Shown one piece after another: positions 46,235-54,857 of a stretch of DNA of 64,000 bases. Made by a program: the position numbers and the translations under genes. The stretch is from contig NZ_CP083663.1 in NCBI RefSeq assembly GCF_020097815.1, positions 1,426,001-1,490,000 on the forward strand. The letters are read 5' to 3'. The stretch's first letter is position 1. Each line of letters starts with the position of its first letter. The DNA is from Haloprofundus salinisoli. Its GTDB lineage: Archaea; Halobacteriota; Halobacteria; Halobacteriales; Haloferacaceae. The notes under the pieces were generated by a model. It worked only from the letters and a program-made list of their open reading frames with translations, did no database searches and was not told the origin of the DNA.

Positions 46235-46738
46235 TCAGGCCAGACTGATTCGCCGGACGAACGGGAGCGCCGAAATCTCGTTGAGCAGATCCCCTGGAAT
46301 CGGTTCGTCGGTGACGATGTAGAGCTTCGGCTCGTCGGTGAACTCTGGGTCCTCGCTGATGGTCTGGCGGATGCTGATCCCCTCGTCGGCCAACAGCGTC
46401 GTAATCGTCGAGACGATACCGGGTTCGTCGGCGTCGCCGACTTCGACGGTGAGCGCCGCCAAGTCGAGCACCGGCGCGAGGCTCAACAGACTCGGGATGG
46501 CGCTGATATTCTGGAAGATGGGCCGCAGGTCGTCGTCTTCGAGAATCGCCTCGGTGGTCGAGTCGATGACGCGGCGGTCGACGCCGATCTCGCGGGCGAT
46601 CTGGGTGTTCGGAATCTCGATGCCGCCGGAGACGACGCGTCCCTCGTCGTTGACCGAAAAGCCGCGTTCGAGGAGCAGGCGGATGACCGCCTGTTGGCTC
46701 GGACTTCCCTCGAACTTCTCCATGATTTCGTCGAACAT
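46235..46738 (-). CDS. HTH and ACT-domain regulator
   Basis: The 167-residue protein has an N-terminal helix-turn-helix (NTQIAREIGVDRRVIDSTTEAILED) and a C-terminal ACT domain (ALTVEVGDADEPGIVSTITTLLADEGISIRQTISED). This pairing suggests an amino-acid-responsive transcription factor. hisB and hisA lie 2-3 kb away, but a role in their control is only a guess. The gene is divergent from the zinc-finger gene. Confidence 0.88.
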   Translation of the reverse strand: MFDEIMEKFEGSPSQQAVIRLLLERGFSVNDEGRVVSGGIEIPNTQIAREIGVDRRVIDSTTEAILEDDDLRPIFQNISAIPSLLSLAPVLDLAALTVEVGDADEPGIVSTITTLLADEGISIRQTISEDPEFTDEPKLYIVTDEPIPGDLLNEISALPFVRRISLA

Positions 46739-46834
46739 TCGCTTGCGAGTGGCTGCGCGCCTCGCGGTCTTAGTTGTGGCCGTCTCCGCCTGCCTCGCCG
46801 TGGGTTTTTAGCCGCCGGCCCGCACGTCTGGCGT

Positions 46835-47575
46835 ATGGCCGACCTCGACTCGTGTTACTTCTGCGGAGAGATCGGCGACGGACTCACCGAACTCGCCGTC
46901 GTCCCGCCGCGGTTCGCCCCGACCGACAACCAGCAGCGGACGGTCGTGCTCTGTACGACCTGCCGGCGGAAACTCGGCACCGTCCTCGAACCCGTCGTCG
47001 ACGTGCTCGGCGGCGGTGAGGCGCCGGACGACCCCTCGGCAGCTGACAACCCCTCGGCACCCGACACGTCGCCTCCATCGCCGAAGCTCGGTGACGACGC
47101 GGACGCCGCCGACGCCATCGACACTGCCGACGCTCCGCCCAGCGAGACGGGGCCGGAGTCGGACCCGGAACCGACGCCCACCGCACCGCCGCCGGGCGAC
47201 GCCATCGACACGACCGACTTCGACGACCCGCTCGCGCCCGACGCCGAGGGCGTCACCATCGGGACGCCGGTCACCGACGAGACGGACGACGGCACCGGCG
47301 ACGCCGCCGACACGTCCGCTCCCGACAGTGACGAGAGCGACGACGGCGACGAACCCGACGGCGCTGACACGGCCGCACGCGACGAGGAACCCGCCGAGTT
47401 CAGAACCGTGATGCGCCTGCTCTCGAACCGGCAGTTCCCCGTCGACCGCGCGGAAATCGAGTCGCTCGCCTCGGGCGCGTACGACCTCGACGACTCGCAG
47501 GTCCGCGACATTCTCGACTACGCCGTCGACCGCGGCGTGCTCGCCGAGCGAAACGGACAGTTGCACCGCGACTGA
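46835..47575 (+). CDS. Zinc-finger protein with a disordered acidic linker and winged-helix-like C-terminus
   Basis: The 246-residue protein has an N-terminal four-Cys site (Cys7, 10, 40 and 43; CYFC ... CTTC), about 120 residues of low-complexity D/A/P/T-rich linker, and a C-terminal helical domain (FRTVMRLLSNRQFPVDRAEI ... DILDYAVDRGVLAERNGQLH) resembling a winged helix. The layout suggests a nucleic-acid-binding or ribosome-associated protein, but no family is recognised. The ATG at 46835 is clear; the longer frame reads back over the divergent promoter. Confidence 0.8.
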   Translation: MADLDSCYFCGEIGDGLTELAVVPPRFAPTDNQQRTVVLCTTCRRKLGTVLEPVVDVLGGGEAPDDPSAADNPSAPDTSPPSPKLGDDADAADAIDTADAPPSETGPESDPEPTPTAPPPGDAIDTTDFDDPLAPDAEGVTIGTPVTDETDDGTGDAADTSAPDSDESDDGDEPDGADTAARDEEPAEFRTVMRLLSNRQFPVDRAEIESLASGAYDLDDSQVRDILDYAVDRGVLAERNGQLHRD

Positions 47576-47635
47576 GCCACGAACCCCGTCACGACGGACC
47601 GAACGCGCTTTCGTGTTCGTCCGCGCGGGTCGCGT

Positions 47636-48190
47636 ATGAACGACGTGTTGTGGGAACCCGACGACGGCGTCGGTCTCGAACACCTTCGATACGATACCGA
47701 GCCGCTGTCGGCCGAGTCGGTCGTTCTCGGCTCGCGCGGCGACGACCGCTTTCGGATTCGCTACGCGCTCGACTGCAACGCCGACGGACGCGTCCGCTCG
47801 GTGTCGGTCGACTCCTTCGACGGCGACGCAGGTCTCCGACTCGTCGCTGACGGAGAGCGACGCTGGACCGACGGCGACGGCGCGTCGATTCCCGAACTCG
47901 ACGGCTGCCTGGACGTGGACATCTCGGCGACGCCCTTCACGAACGCGCTCCCGATCCGTCGTCTGGACCTCGCCGCCGGCGAGTCGGCGACGCTCCCGAT
48001 GGTGTACGTCTCGGTTCCGTCGCTGGAGGTGTCGAACGTAGCGCAGCAGTACACCTGTCTGGACCCCGTCGACGCCGACGGCGGGCGCTTCCGCTACGAG
48101 AGCCTGACGAGCGGTTTTTCCGCCGAGATTGCGGTCGATTCGGAGGGCGTCGTCCGAGACTACCCCGACCTGTTTCGGCGCGTCGAGTGA
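47636..48190 (+). CDS. Putative glycolipid-binding domain protein (DUF1089-like)
   Basis: The 184-residue protein begins MNDVLWEPDDGVGLEHLRYD and has FRIRYALDCNADGRVRSVSVD and LDVDISATPFTNALPIRRLDL, the features of the putative glycolipid-binding family seen in actinobacteria and haloarchaea. It is beta-rich, acidic and lacks a signal peptide. The ligand is inferred from the family only. It is convergent with hisB. Confidence 0.85.
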   Translation: MNDVLWEPDDGVGLEHLRYDTEPLSAESVVLGSRGDDRFRIRYALDCNADGRVRSVSVDSFDGDAGLRLVADGERRWTDGDGASIPELDGCLDVDISATPFTNALPIRRLDLAAGESATLPMVYVSVPSLEVSNVAQQYTCLDPVDADGGRFRYESLTSGFSAEIAVDSEGVVRDYPDLFRRVE

Positions 48191-48212
48191 GAAAAACGTG
48201 GGTTTCTGCGGC

Positions 48213-48806
48213 TTACAACTCGCCTTTCGTGCTCGGCGTGTCGTCGGCGCGGCGCTCGTCGATGCGGGTCGCGTCGTCCAGCGCCCGCGTGAGCGCCTTG
48301 AACAGCGCTTCGACCTCGTGGTGGGCGTTGACGCCGCGTTCGACGTCGACGTGGAGGGTGAGCCCGGCGTTCATCGCCAGCGAGTACGCGAAATGCCGCG
48401 CCATGTCGCTCGTGAAGTCGCCGATTCGGTCCTGCGAGAACGCGCCTTCGAAGTCGAAGTGCGGGCGACCGCTCACGTCGACGACGACGCCGACGACGGC
48501 CTCGTCCAGCGGCACCTTGCGGTCGGCGTAGCGGACGATGCCGCGCTTGTCGCCGAGGGCCTCCTCGAACGCCTCGCCGAGCACGATGGCGACGTCCTCG
48601 ACGGTGTGGTGGTCGTCGACGTGCAGGTCGCCGTCGCACTCCACGTCGAGGTCGAACAGGCCGTGTTTGGCGAACGCGGTCAGCATGTGGTCGAAGAAGC
48701 CGATGCCGGTGTCGACGTCAGCCTCGCCGGTGCCGTCGACGTCGAGCGTGAGGTCGATGGTGGTCTCCGCCGTCTCGCGGAACACGGCGGCCGTGCGGTC
48801 GCTCAT
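48213..48806 (-). CDS. hisB: Imidazoleglycerol-phosphate dehydratase
   Basis: The 197-residue enzyme performs the sixth step of histidine synthesis. Its duplicated metal-binding motifs are visible: [31 protein letters not shown], and later [20 protein letters not shown] with [13 protein letters not shown]. This is the monofunctional form without the phosphatase domain. It lies close to hisA on the same strand, separated by a small plus-strand membrane gene. Confidence 0.95.
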   Translation of the reverse strand: MSDRTAAVFRETAETTIDLTLDVDGTGEADVDTGIGFFDHMLTAFAKHGLFDLDVECDGDLHVDDHHTVEDVAIVLGEAFEEALGDKRGIVRYADRKVPLDEAVVGVVVDVSGRPHFDFEGAFSQDRIGDFTSDMARHFAYSLAMNAGLTLHVDVERGVNAHHEVEALFKALTRALDDATRIDERRADDTPSTKGEL

Positions 48807-48920
48807 GCTCGCACCTCGAACGCCGCGCGTATCACCGTTGCGCTCTCACACACCCACGACGCGCTCACGCAGTTCCGATCCACCCAATTGGACACTGCGT
48901 TTACACTCGTCTGACGCGAG

Positions 48921-48954
48921 GCAGACAGCCGTCTGCTGCCTTTTGATATATCTG
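48921..48954 (+). promoter_or_regulatory. Palindrome and TATA box before the 54-residue membrane protein
   Basis: GCAGAC-AGCC-GTCTGC (48921-48936) is followed at once by TTTTGATATATCTG (48941-48954), a strong TATA candidate about 28 bases before the ATG at 48977. The palindrome occupies the BRE position, so a regulator bound there could block or recruit TFB. It also lies upstream of divergent hisB. Confidence 0.55.
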
Positions 48955-48976
48955 AAGTTTCTCTCACCGAGCATCG

Positions 48977-49141
48977 ATGAAGCGAGAACTGACCATAGCA
49001 CTCACACTCGTCGCGGGAGTGCTGTTCGTGTCCTCGATGACGTTCACCGGCGTCGTACTCGGTGTCGTACTCGTCCTGCTCGCGGCCATCGGCACCGTCG
49101 ACACGCTCGAACGCGGTCTCGGCTGCCGGTTCCGCCACTGA
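48977..49141 (+). CDS. 54-residue two-span membrane protein
   Basis: This short gene encodes MKRELTIALTLVAGVLFVSS and continues through MTFTGVVLGVVLVLLAAIGT, giving two membrane spans, and ends in VDTLERGLGCRFRH. The good TATA box at leaderless spacing supports it. The stop is nine bases from the end of convergent hisA. The function is unknown. Confidence 0.65.
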   Translation: MKRELTIALTLVAGVLFVSSMTFTGVVLGVVLVLLAAIGTVDTLERGLGCRFRH

Positions 49142-49150
49142 GGGTTCACG

Positions 49151-49873
49151 CTACGCCGACATCGCCTCCCGGAGTGTGAACTGTCCTTCGTACAGCGCCG
49201 TCCCCACGACGACGGCCGCCGCGCCCGCCTCTCGGAGCGCTCGCACGTCGTCGACCGTCGCGACGCCGCCGCTGGCGACGACCGGAACGTCGACCGCGTC
49301 GGCGAGACGCCGTACGCGATTCGCCTGCACGCCCCCTAACTGTCCCTCGACGTCGACGTCGGTGAACAGGATGGCTCCGGCACCGAGCGCTTCGTACCGA
49401 CCTGCCGCCTCCACCGGGTCGAGACCCGTCCCCTCGGTCCACCCGGAGACGACGACTTCGCCGTCTTTCGCGTCGAGGCTCACCATCACCGAGTCGGGAT
49501 ACTCGTCGCTTATCTCGCCGACGATGTCGGGGTTCTCGACGGCCGCCGTGCCGAGGATGACCCGGTCGACGCCGCCGTCGAGCAGCGCAACCGCGTCCGC
49601 CGCGGTTCTGATGCCGCCGCCGACCTGCACGTCGACGTCCGTCGCCTCCACGATGGCCTCGATGGCCGCGGCGTTCTCGCGCTGGCCCTCGAACGCGCCG
49701 TCCAAGTCGACGAGGTGGAGCGTCTCCGCGCCCTCGTCGACCCACCGCCGGGCCGCTTCGACGGGGTCGCCGTAGCGCTTCTCGGTGCCGCGTTCGCCCT
49801 GAACCAGTTGGACGACTTCGCCGTCCTGCACGTCGACGGCCGGAACGACCTCGAACTCGGGGAACTGTGTCAT
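49151..49873 (-). CDS. hisA: ProFAR isomerase (phosphoribosylformimino-AICAR isomerase)
   Basis: The 240-residue TIM-barrel enzyme performs the fourth step of histidine synthesis. It has the N-terminal catalytic aspartate in VVPAVDVQDGEVVQL, the phosphate-binding repeats VQVGGGIRT and VVASGGVATVDDV, and the second catalytic aspartate in LFTDVDVEGQL. The start is the ATG at 49873; a longer frame adds non-homologous residues. The phosphate transporter lies divergently. Confidence 0.95.
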   Translation of the reverse strand: MTQFPEFEVVPAVDVQDGEVVQLVQGERGTEKRYGDPVEAARRWVDEGAETLHLVDLDGAFEGQRENAAAIEAIVEATDVDVQVGGGIRTAADAVALLDGGVDRVILGTAAVENPDIVGEISDEYPDSVMVSLDAKDGEVVVSGWTEGTGLDPVEAAGRYEALGAGAILFTDVDVEGQLGGVQANRVRRLADAVDVPVVASGGVATVDDVRALREAGAAAVVVGTALYEGQFTLREAMSA

Positions 49874-50025
49874 GGCCGAGGCTCCGCACCACGGCGAGTA
49901 AAACGCCTCGGTCGTCGATACTCGGCCGAACGAGCCGCGCATCTATCGCACACCCGTCCGCGCCCGAACGCGGCAACCACGCCGGAACCGGACGCTTATG
50001 TGGGTTTCACGCGAAGCTTCGCAGC

Positions 50026-51213
50026 GTGTCGACCCTCCTCCTCGGCGTCGGGGTTCTCGTCGCCGTCTTCGTCGGGTTCAACATCGGCGGCTCCAACACC
50101 GGCGTCGCGTTCGGTCCCGCCGTCGGCAGCGGTGCGGTGTCGAAACTCGCCGCCGGCGGCCTGATGGCGGTGTTCGCACTGCTCGGCGGCTGGACCGTCG
50201 GCCGACGCGTCGTCGATACGCTCGGCAGCGACATCGTCACCGGCGACCCGTTCACCCTGTCGGTGAGCATCGCCATGCTGTTCTTCGTCGGGCTCGCGCT
50301 GTTCGTCTCGAACGTGTTCGGCGTCCCCGCCTCCACGTCGATGACGGCCGTCGGGGCCATCGCGGGGTTCGGTCTCGCGTCCGACCGGTTGAACACGGGC
50401 GTCGTCCTCGAAATCGTCTCGTGGTGGTTCGTCGCGCCCATCGTCGGCTTCTGGGTGAGTGCCGTCGTCGGCCGGTACGGCTACGCCGAGATCGCGGCCC
50501 GTATCGCGGTCAGACAGTCCGAGGGGCCGCTGTTGGAGTTCACCCCACGACCGAAGTTAGGACCGAACACGACGGTGCGCGAACTCGGGGGGACGGTGCT
50601 CGTCGTCGCCATCGCCTGCTACATGGCGTTCTCGGCGGGGGCGTCGAACGTCGCCAACGCCGTCGCCCCGCTGGTCGGCAACGGATCGCTGACGATGGAT
50701 CAGGGCATCCTCTTGGCGGCCGGTTCCATCGGTCTGGGTGCGCTCACCATCGCGCGGCGGACGCTCGACACCGTCGGCAACGACCTCACCGACCTCCCGT
50801 TGGCGGCGGCGCTCGTCGTCGCCACAGTCAGCGCGAGTCTCGTCACCGTGCTGTCGGCGTTGGGCATCCCGGCGAGTTTCGTCGTCATCGCCACGATGAG
50901 CATCGTCGGCCTCGGGTGGGGGCGGGCGACCCGCGCGGAGGGGACGACGCTTCCGGGCGCGCCCGCCGACGGCGTCGGCGCACCCGCGGCGACTGCCTCG
51001 ACGGAGAGGGCCGCGCAGTCGGCGGCCGCGACCGGGTTCGGGACCTCCGGCGAGTTGGCCGAGGAACCGCCGCTCGCGCCGACGGAGACGGCGGCGACGG
51101 CCGAGCTGTACCGGCCGGCGACGACGGCGCGAATCGTACTGCTGCAGAACCTTGTTCCGGCGCTTGCGACCGCCGCGGCCTACGCGGTCTTCCGGTTCGC
51201 GCCGTTCGTGTAA
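50026..51213 (+). CDS. PiT-family inorganic phosphate transporter, copy 1
   Basis: The 395-residue membrane protein starts at a GTG giving VSTLLLGVGVLVAVFVGFNIGGSNTGV, the family N-terminus with its GFNxGxxN-type motif, and has a second signature AFSAGASNVANAVAPLVGNG. Family members import phosphate as metal phosphate with protons or sodium. A variable Ala/Glu/Thr-rich loop (about residues 305-375) lies before the last span. A close tandem copy follows 67 bases later. Confidence 0.9.
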   Translation: MSTLLLGVGVLVAVFVGFNIGGSNTGVAFGPAVGSGAVSKLAAGGLMAVFALLGGWTVGRRVVDTLGSDIVTGDPFTLSVSIAMLFFVGLALFVSNVFGVPASTSMTAVGAIAGFGLASDRLNTGVVLEIVSWWFVAPIVGFWVSAVVGRYGYAEIAARIAVRQSEGPLLEFTPRPKLGPNTTVRELGGTVLVVAIACYMAFSAGASNVANAVAPLVGNGSLTMDQGILLAAGSIGLGALTIARRTLDTVGNDLTDLPLAAALVVATVSASLVTVLSALGIPASFVVIATMSIVGLGWGRATRAEGTTLPGAPADGVGAPAATASTERAAQSAAATGFGTSGELAEEPPLAPTETAATAELYRPATTARIVLLQNLVPALATAAAYAVFRFAPFV

Positions 51214-51280
51214 TCCGTCTCTCACGTCTCTCGTCCGAATGCGGACGGCTTAACAGTCGAACGGGAGTACACCCACCACC

Positions 51281-52420
51281 GTGGTAGAAGCGCTTCTCGT
51301 CGTCGGAGTTCTGGTCGCGGTCTTCGTCGGATTCAACATCGGTGGCTCCTCCACCGGCGTCGCGTTCGGTCCCGCCGTCGGCAGCGGCGTCGTGAACAAA
51401 CTCGTCGCCGCCGCGCTGATGGCGGTGTTCGCGTTGCTCGGCGGGTGGACCGTCGGCCGAGAAGTCGTCCAGACGATGGGCGGCGAAATCGTCCCGCAGA
51501 GCCAGTTCACCCTCGTCGCCAGCGTCGCCGTTCTGTTGTTCGTCGGTCTGGCGCTGCTCGTCTCGAACACGTTCGGCGTTCCCGCCTCCACGTCGATGAC
51601 GGCCGTCGGCGCTATCGCCGGACTGGGTCTGGCGACCGACACGCTGAACCAGCCGAAGATGCTCGAAATCATTTCGTGGTGGGTCGTCGCGCCGATTCTG
51701 GCCTTCTGGGTCTGTGCCGTCATCGGGCGCTACATCTACCCGTATCTCGACGCTCGGTTCGTCATCGACAGCAGCGACGGCCCGCTGATAGAGTACACCC
51801 CGCTGCCGCGCCTCGGCCCGGGGACGACGATGCGTGAACTCGGGGGGACGGTGCTCGTCGTCGCCATCGCCTGCTACATGGCGTTCTCGGCGGGGGCGTC
51901 GAACGCCGCAAACGCCGTCGCCCCGCTGGTCGGCAACGGCGCGGTCCCCATCGACCAGGGGGTGTTGTTGGCCGGCGGCGCGATCGCGCTCGGCGCGTTC
52001 ACCATCGCGCGGCGGACGCTCGACACCGTCGGCAACGACCTCACCGACCTCCCCATCCTGGCGGCGCTCATCGTCGAAGTCGTCAGCGCCACGCTCATCG
52101 CCGTGCTGTCGGCGTTGGGCATCCCGGCGAGTCTCGCCGTGAGCGCGACGATGAGTATCGTCGGTCTCGGGTGGGGACGGGCGACCCGGACGGTGACGCT
52201 CGGGCAGGCGGTTCGCGGCGAGGGGCCGAACGTCTCGGTGAACGCGCTGGCGGCCGAGCGACAGGAGACGGTTCCTCGCGTCGGCGACGAGAGCGACGAA
52301 CTCACCGCCAACGACCTGTTCAATCCGGGAACGACCGGGCGAGTGATCTTCTTCTGGATTCTCACGCCGTCGCTGTCTGCGGTCGCGTCGTTTCTCCTCT
52401 TCACGTTCGTCCCACTGTAA
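51281..52420 (+). CDS. PiT-family inorganic phosphate transporter, copy 2
   Basis: The 379-residue paralogue starts at a GTG (VVEALLVVGVLVAVFVGFNIGGSSTG) and has the second signature AFSAGASNAANAVAPLVGNG. It is collinear with copy 1, and three DNA blocks of 70, 55 and about 30 bases are identical between them, while flanking sequence differs widely. It may import phosphate, or have specialised in another oxyanion. Copies probably share a transcript, given the 67-base gap. Confidence 0.9.
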   Translation: MVEALLVVGVLVAVFVGFNIGGSSTGVAFGPAVGSGVVNKLVAAALMAVFALLGGWTVGREVVQTMGGEIVPQSQFTLVASVAVLLFVGLALLVSNTFGVPASTSMTAVGAIAGLGLATDTLNQPKMLEIISWWVVAPILAFWVCAVIGRYIYPYLDARFVIDSSDGPLIEYTPLPRLGPGTTMRELGGTVLVVAIACYMAFSAGASNAANAVAPLVGNGAVPIDQGVLLAGGAIALGAFTIARRTLDTVGNDLTDLPILAALIVEVVSATLIAVLSALGIPASLAVSATMSIVGLGWGRATRTVTLGQAVRGEGPNVSVNALAAERQETVPRVGDESDELTANDLFNPGTTGRVIFFWILTPSLSAVASFLLFTFVPL

Positions 52421-52522
52421 CCGCCGTTCGCCGCCGGGGTTCCGAGTTCTGTGGCCCGAACCGCCACGCAACTTCGGGCTGAACAGCAAAGTCTAATGGT
52501 ATGGGTATCGAACCACCGGGTG

Positions 52523-52912
52523 ATGCCCACGGTAGAATACCTTAACTACGAAGTACTGGACGACCAGGGCTGGGAAATGGACGACGAGGACCTCTTCGAC
52601 AACGCGGCCGACGCGGGCCTCGACGACGAAGACTACGGGTCGCTCGACGTCAACGAGGGCGAGTACATCCTCGAAGCTGCCGAGGCACAGGGCTACGACT
52701 GGCCCTTCTCCTGCCGTGCAGGCGCGTGTGCAAACTGCGCCGCTATCCTGTACGAGGGCGAAATCGAGATGGACATGCAGCAGATCCTCTCCGACGAGGA
52801 AGTCGACGACAAGAACGTCCGTCTCACCTGTATCGGTTCGCCCACTGCAGACGAGGTCCGCATCGTCTACAACGCGAAGCACCTCGACTACCTGCAGAAC
52901 CGCGTCATCTAA
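52523..52912 (+). CDS. fdx: Haloarchaeal plant-type [2Fe-2S] ferredoxin
   Basis: The 129-residue acidic protein has the halophilic N-terminal insertion ([20 protein letters not shown]) and the cluster ligands Cys64, Cys69, Cys72 ([11 protein letters not shown]) and Cys103 (RLTCIGS). It is the abundant electron carrier for 2-oxoacid oxidoreductases in haloarchaea. The ATG at 52523 gives [16 protein letters not shown], the known N-terminus. A strong hairpin follows the stop. Confidence 0.96.
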   Translation: MPTVEYLNYEVLDDQGWEMDDEDLFDNAADAGLDDEDYGSLDVNEGEYILEAAEAQGYDWPFSCRAGACANCAAILYEGEIEMDMQQILSDEEVDDKNVRLTCIGSPTADEVRIVYNAKHLDYLQNRVI

Positions 52913-52947
52913 CAAACGCCGTACGACGAGCGTTTAACGTGACGCCC

Positions 52948-52970
52948 GTTCTCGGCCTCGGGCCGAGAAC
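52948..52970 (+). terminator. Hairpin downstream of the ferredoxin gene
   Basis: GTTCTCGGCC-TCG-GGCCGAGAAC is a perfect ten-base-pair stem with a three-base loop, 36 bases after the ferredoxin stop codon. It could stabilise or end the abundant ferredoxin mRNA. There is no clear T-run after it. It also marks the edge beyond which base composition becomes AT-richer. Confidence 0.6.
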
Positions 52971-53164
52971 CGAGCCCCCATATCCGAACATTTCGAGGCT
53001 GCTGCGTAGCTGTTAGCGTAAGCGACGGACTCCCCGCAGAACCGTCCTCGTCTACTACTTCAATCGATACCGAGCCAGTTGAAATCGCTGGTCGGTGATA
53101 CTCTGTTGAGACTGTGCTGAATTCTGCGCGCAGATCCAGCAAAGCTTCTCGGAAAGAGAACGGA

Positions 53165-53837
53165 TTATGGAGTCGTCCGTGATGCTATCATCGTATGTAC
53201 TGTGCCTAGCATGAATGTGTCGAGGGGTTCAACTTCTTCGAAGACATCATCGATAACCAGACGAACGTTTTCATTCGGATTCCAATTTGCGTACCAACGT
53301 AAGAACCTCTTCAGTAGCGGATTGAAGACACGCAGTGGTCCGGTCTGAAATTCCTGTATCTCAAGAACTCCAAGTGAGGCACCCGGTTTAAGTGCAGAGT
53401 GAACGTTCCGGACGGCCCGTTCAACGTCAGGCATTACACTCAACGCGAGCGTTGTGATTGCTGCATCATACGGGCCGTCAAGGTCAGCCGTAGTTGCGTC
53501 GGCGCGGAAGACCTTGATATTTTCCCACCCATGATTCTCGACACGCTCTTCGGCTTTTTCGATCATCTCGGGGCTATAGTCGATTGCAATCAGGGAACCT
53601 CGCTCACCGATTGCCTCCCGAATTGTACCGAAATTCACCCCCTGGTCCACAGCCGATTTCCAGTACCCTATCACCATCTTCAAGATTGAGTTGTGTGATT
53701 AGTTCTTTACGGAGCGGTTCGAAATCTTGTTCGCTCATTCGATACCAATTGCTCCAGCGGTTCCAAACGGTCTCACTGCGTTGGAGATGGGAATCATACT
53801 CCGTTTCGGCTTCGGGTTGACGATCTACGCCAGTCAT
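53165..53837 (-). pseudogene. Frameshifted class I SAM methyltransferase
   Basis: Two overlapping minus-strand frames join into one methyltransferase. From the ATG at 53837, the N-terminal part reads MTGVDRQPEAETEYDSHLQR and reaches motif I (VLEIGCGPG). At a run of five G (53638-53642 on the plus strand as C) the frame shifts, and the rest (NFGTIREAIGERGSLIAIDYS ... MLGTVHTMIASRTTP) continues in the other frame. Removing one base gives 223 residues, a normal family length. Either the gene is broken or the homopolymer was misread. It resembles UbiE/menG-like methyltransferases. Confidence 0.75.
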
Positions 53838-54281
53838 GAATATTGAGCCATACACACAATAGGCTGGTTCGTGGCTTGATTCCTTGCCGCGGGGACGACC
53901 GTGGTTCCCACTGCATACAACCTCTGTATCTCGTACGCTGTTTCTGACACATCCTTGGTAGTTCACAGAGATGCTGCTGAATAGAGAGCGCGTATCGGCT
54001 AGCGTCGGACAGTTCAAGCGTTTTCCGGTCAGATGCTGGGTTTTCACGAATACTTTCTCTGTCTTAGCCAGTACTATGTCTTCCCACCGAAAGACGATGT
54101 GATGAGAGAACTATTGCTAGGCAATTCTTGACATGACTACCGCTATTTCTCAATCTGAATAACATCCTCCTGAGTGAATAGCGACTGACTTGGCACAGAG
54201 ATGGTGACCTCCAATTCGTTACTCCATGACACCACAGTAGCTACCCGAATGCTTTTCTTCACAAAGATTAGCATTCAGACA
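53838..54281. other. 444-base AT-rich gap with a copy of the island repeat
   Basis: No convincing gene lies here. It contains copy 1 of the island repeat (53912-53996) and, further on, an inverted repeat CGCTATT ... AATAGCG (about 54140-54183). The AT-rich stretch close to 54282 should hold the lipoprotein promoter. A minus-strand frame extending upstream of the methyltransferase here reads as non-coding. Confidence 0.5.
53912..53996. repeat. Island repeat, copy 1
   Basis: The left motif CCTCTGTAT (53921) is followed by ACGCTGTTTCTGACA, and the right motif TGCTGAATAGAGAGCGCGTA starts at 53975, 54 bases after the left motif. The same spacing occurs in copy 3. The right motif TGCTGAATA and the left TATTCAGCA (as seen in copies 2 and 4) are inverted relative to each other. 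The family is unrecognised. Confidence 0.6.
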
Positions 54282-54674
54282 ATGACTATGGAAAAGCAAT
54301 ATCTTTCTCGCCGTTCGCTCCTCCCATTTCTCAGCTCGCTTCTCTTGGGTCTAAGCGGTTGTATGAACTCCTTCAGAAGTAGAGGAGATATTCTTCTCAT
54401 AAATCGAACTGGGGAGAACCGTGAAATTCGGATGGCAGTAAAAAATCCTAGTGATGAAGTCGTCTTTGATCAAACATATGAACTCCCGTCCGGTGAAGCG
54501 GCCACTGAGTCAGATATCTTGGGGTGGAAACAATATACTGTAGAGTTAGTCATCGACGGCACAGAGAGTGCGATGGCAGCAAATACGTTTCCTGTCCCAA
54601 ATTGCTGGTCTCCAAAGTATTACATTTCTATTGAGGGTGACTACTATGCGAATTTCTCAATTGATTGTCCGTGA
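54282..54674 (+). CDS. Small AT-rich lipoprotein of unknown function
   Basis: The 130-residue protein has a twin-arginine-like signal (SRRSLLPFLSSLLLGLSGC) with a lipobox Cys, then a small beta-rich domain (ILLINRTGENREIRMAVKNPSDEVVFDQTYELP). Such domains are found in many haloarchaeal lipoproteins. Two ATGs two codons apart (54282 and 54288) are possible starts; the longer frame from 54201 is unlikely. Codon use is AT-rich, unlike core genes, supporting acquisition with the island. Confidence 0.7.
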   Translation: MTMEKQYLSRRSLLPFLSSLLLGLSGCMNSFRSRGDILLINRTGENREIRMAVKNPSDEVVFDQTYELPSGEAATESDILGWKQYTVELVIDGTESAMAANTFPVPNCWSPKYYISIEGDYYANFSIDCP

Positions 54675-54800
54675 GATGCTCCTGCTGGCAGTTGTACGTG
54701 CAAATGGAGCAGTGAGGACTGTCGCGAGTGCTACAATACCAGAAACATACACCATCCTGCTCTCCCCGTCAGAGTGTCTTTACGGCCAAAGCTACTGTTG

Positions 54801-54840
54801 CGCTGAATACACCCTCTGTATTCAGCACGCTATTACTGAG
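54801..54840. repeat. Island repeat, partial copy 2 with a perfect hairpin
   Basis: GCTGAATACA-CCCTC-TGTATTCAGC (54802-54826) is a perfect ten-base-pair stem. It contains the left motif of the island repeat, followed by ACGCTATTACTGA. The right motif is not found at the expected 54-base distance; instead the recombinase gene ends there (54858), so the copy is truncated or was the site of insertion. Confidence 0.6.
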
Positions 54841-54857
54841 GGGCGTTTGAGGAGTTT

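Noticed and set aside
50885-52489. 534-codon minus-strand frame opposite the second phosphate transporter
   Set aside because: Antisense shadow of a membrane protein gene, with implausibly charged R/D/E composition.
54201-54281. Upstream start for the island lipoprotein
   Set aside because: It would place 27 residues before the twin-arginine signal, which is incompatible with export.
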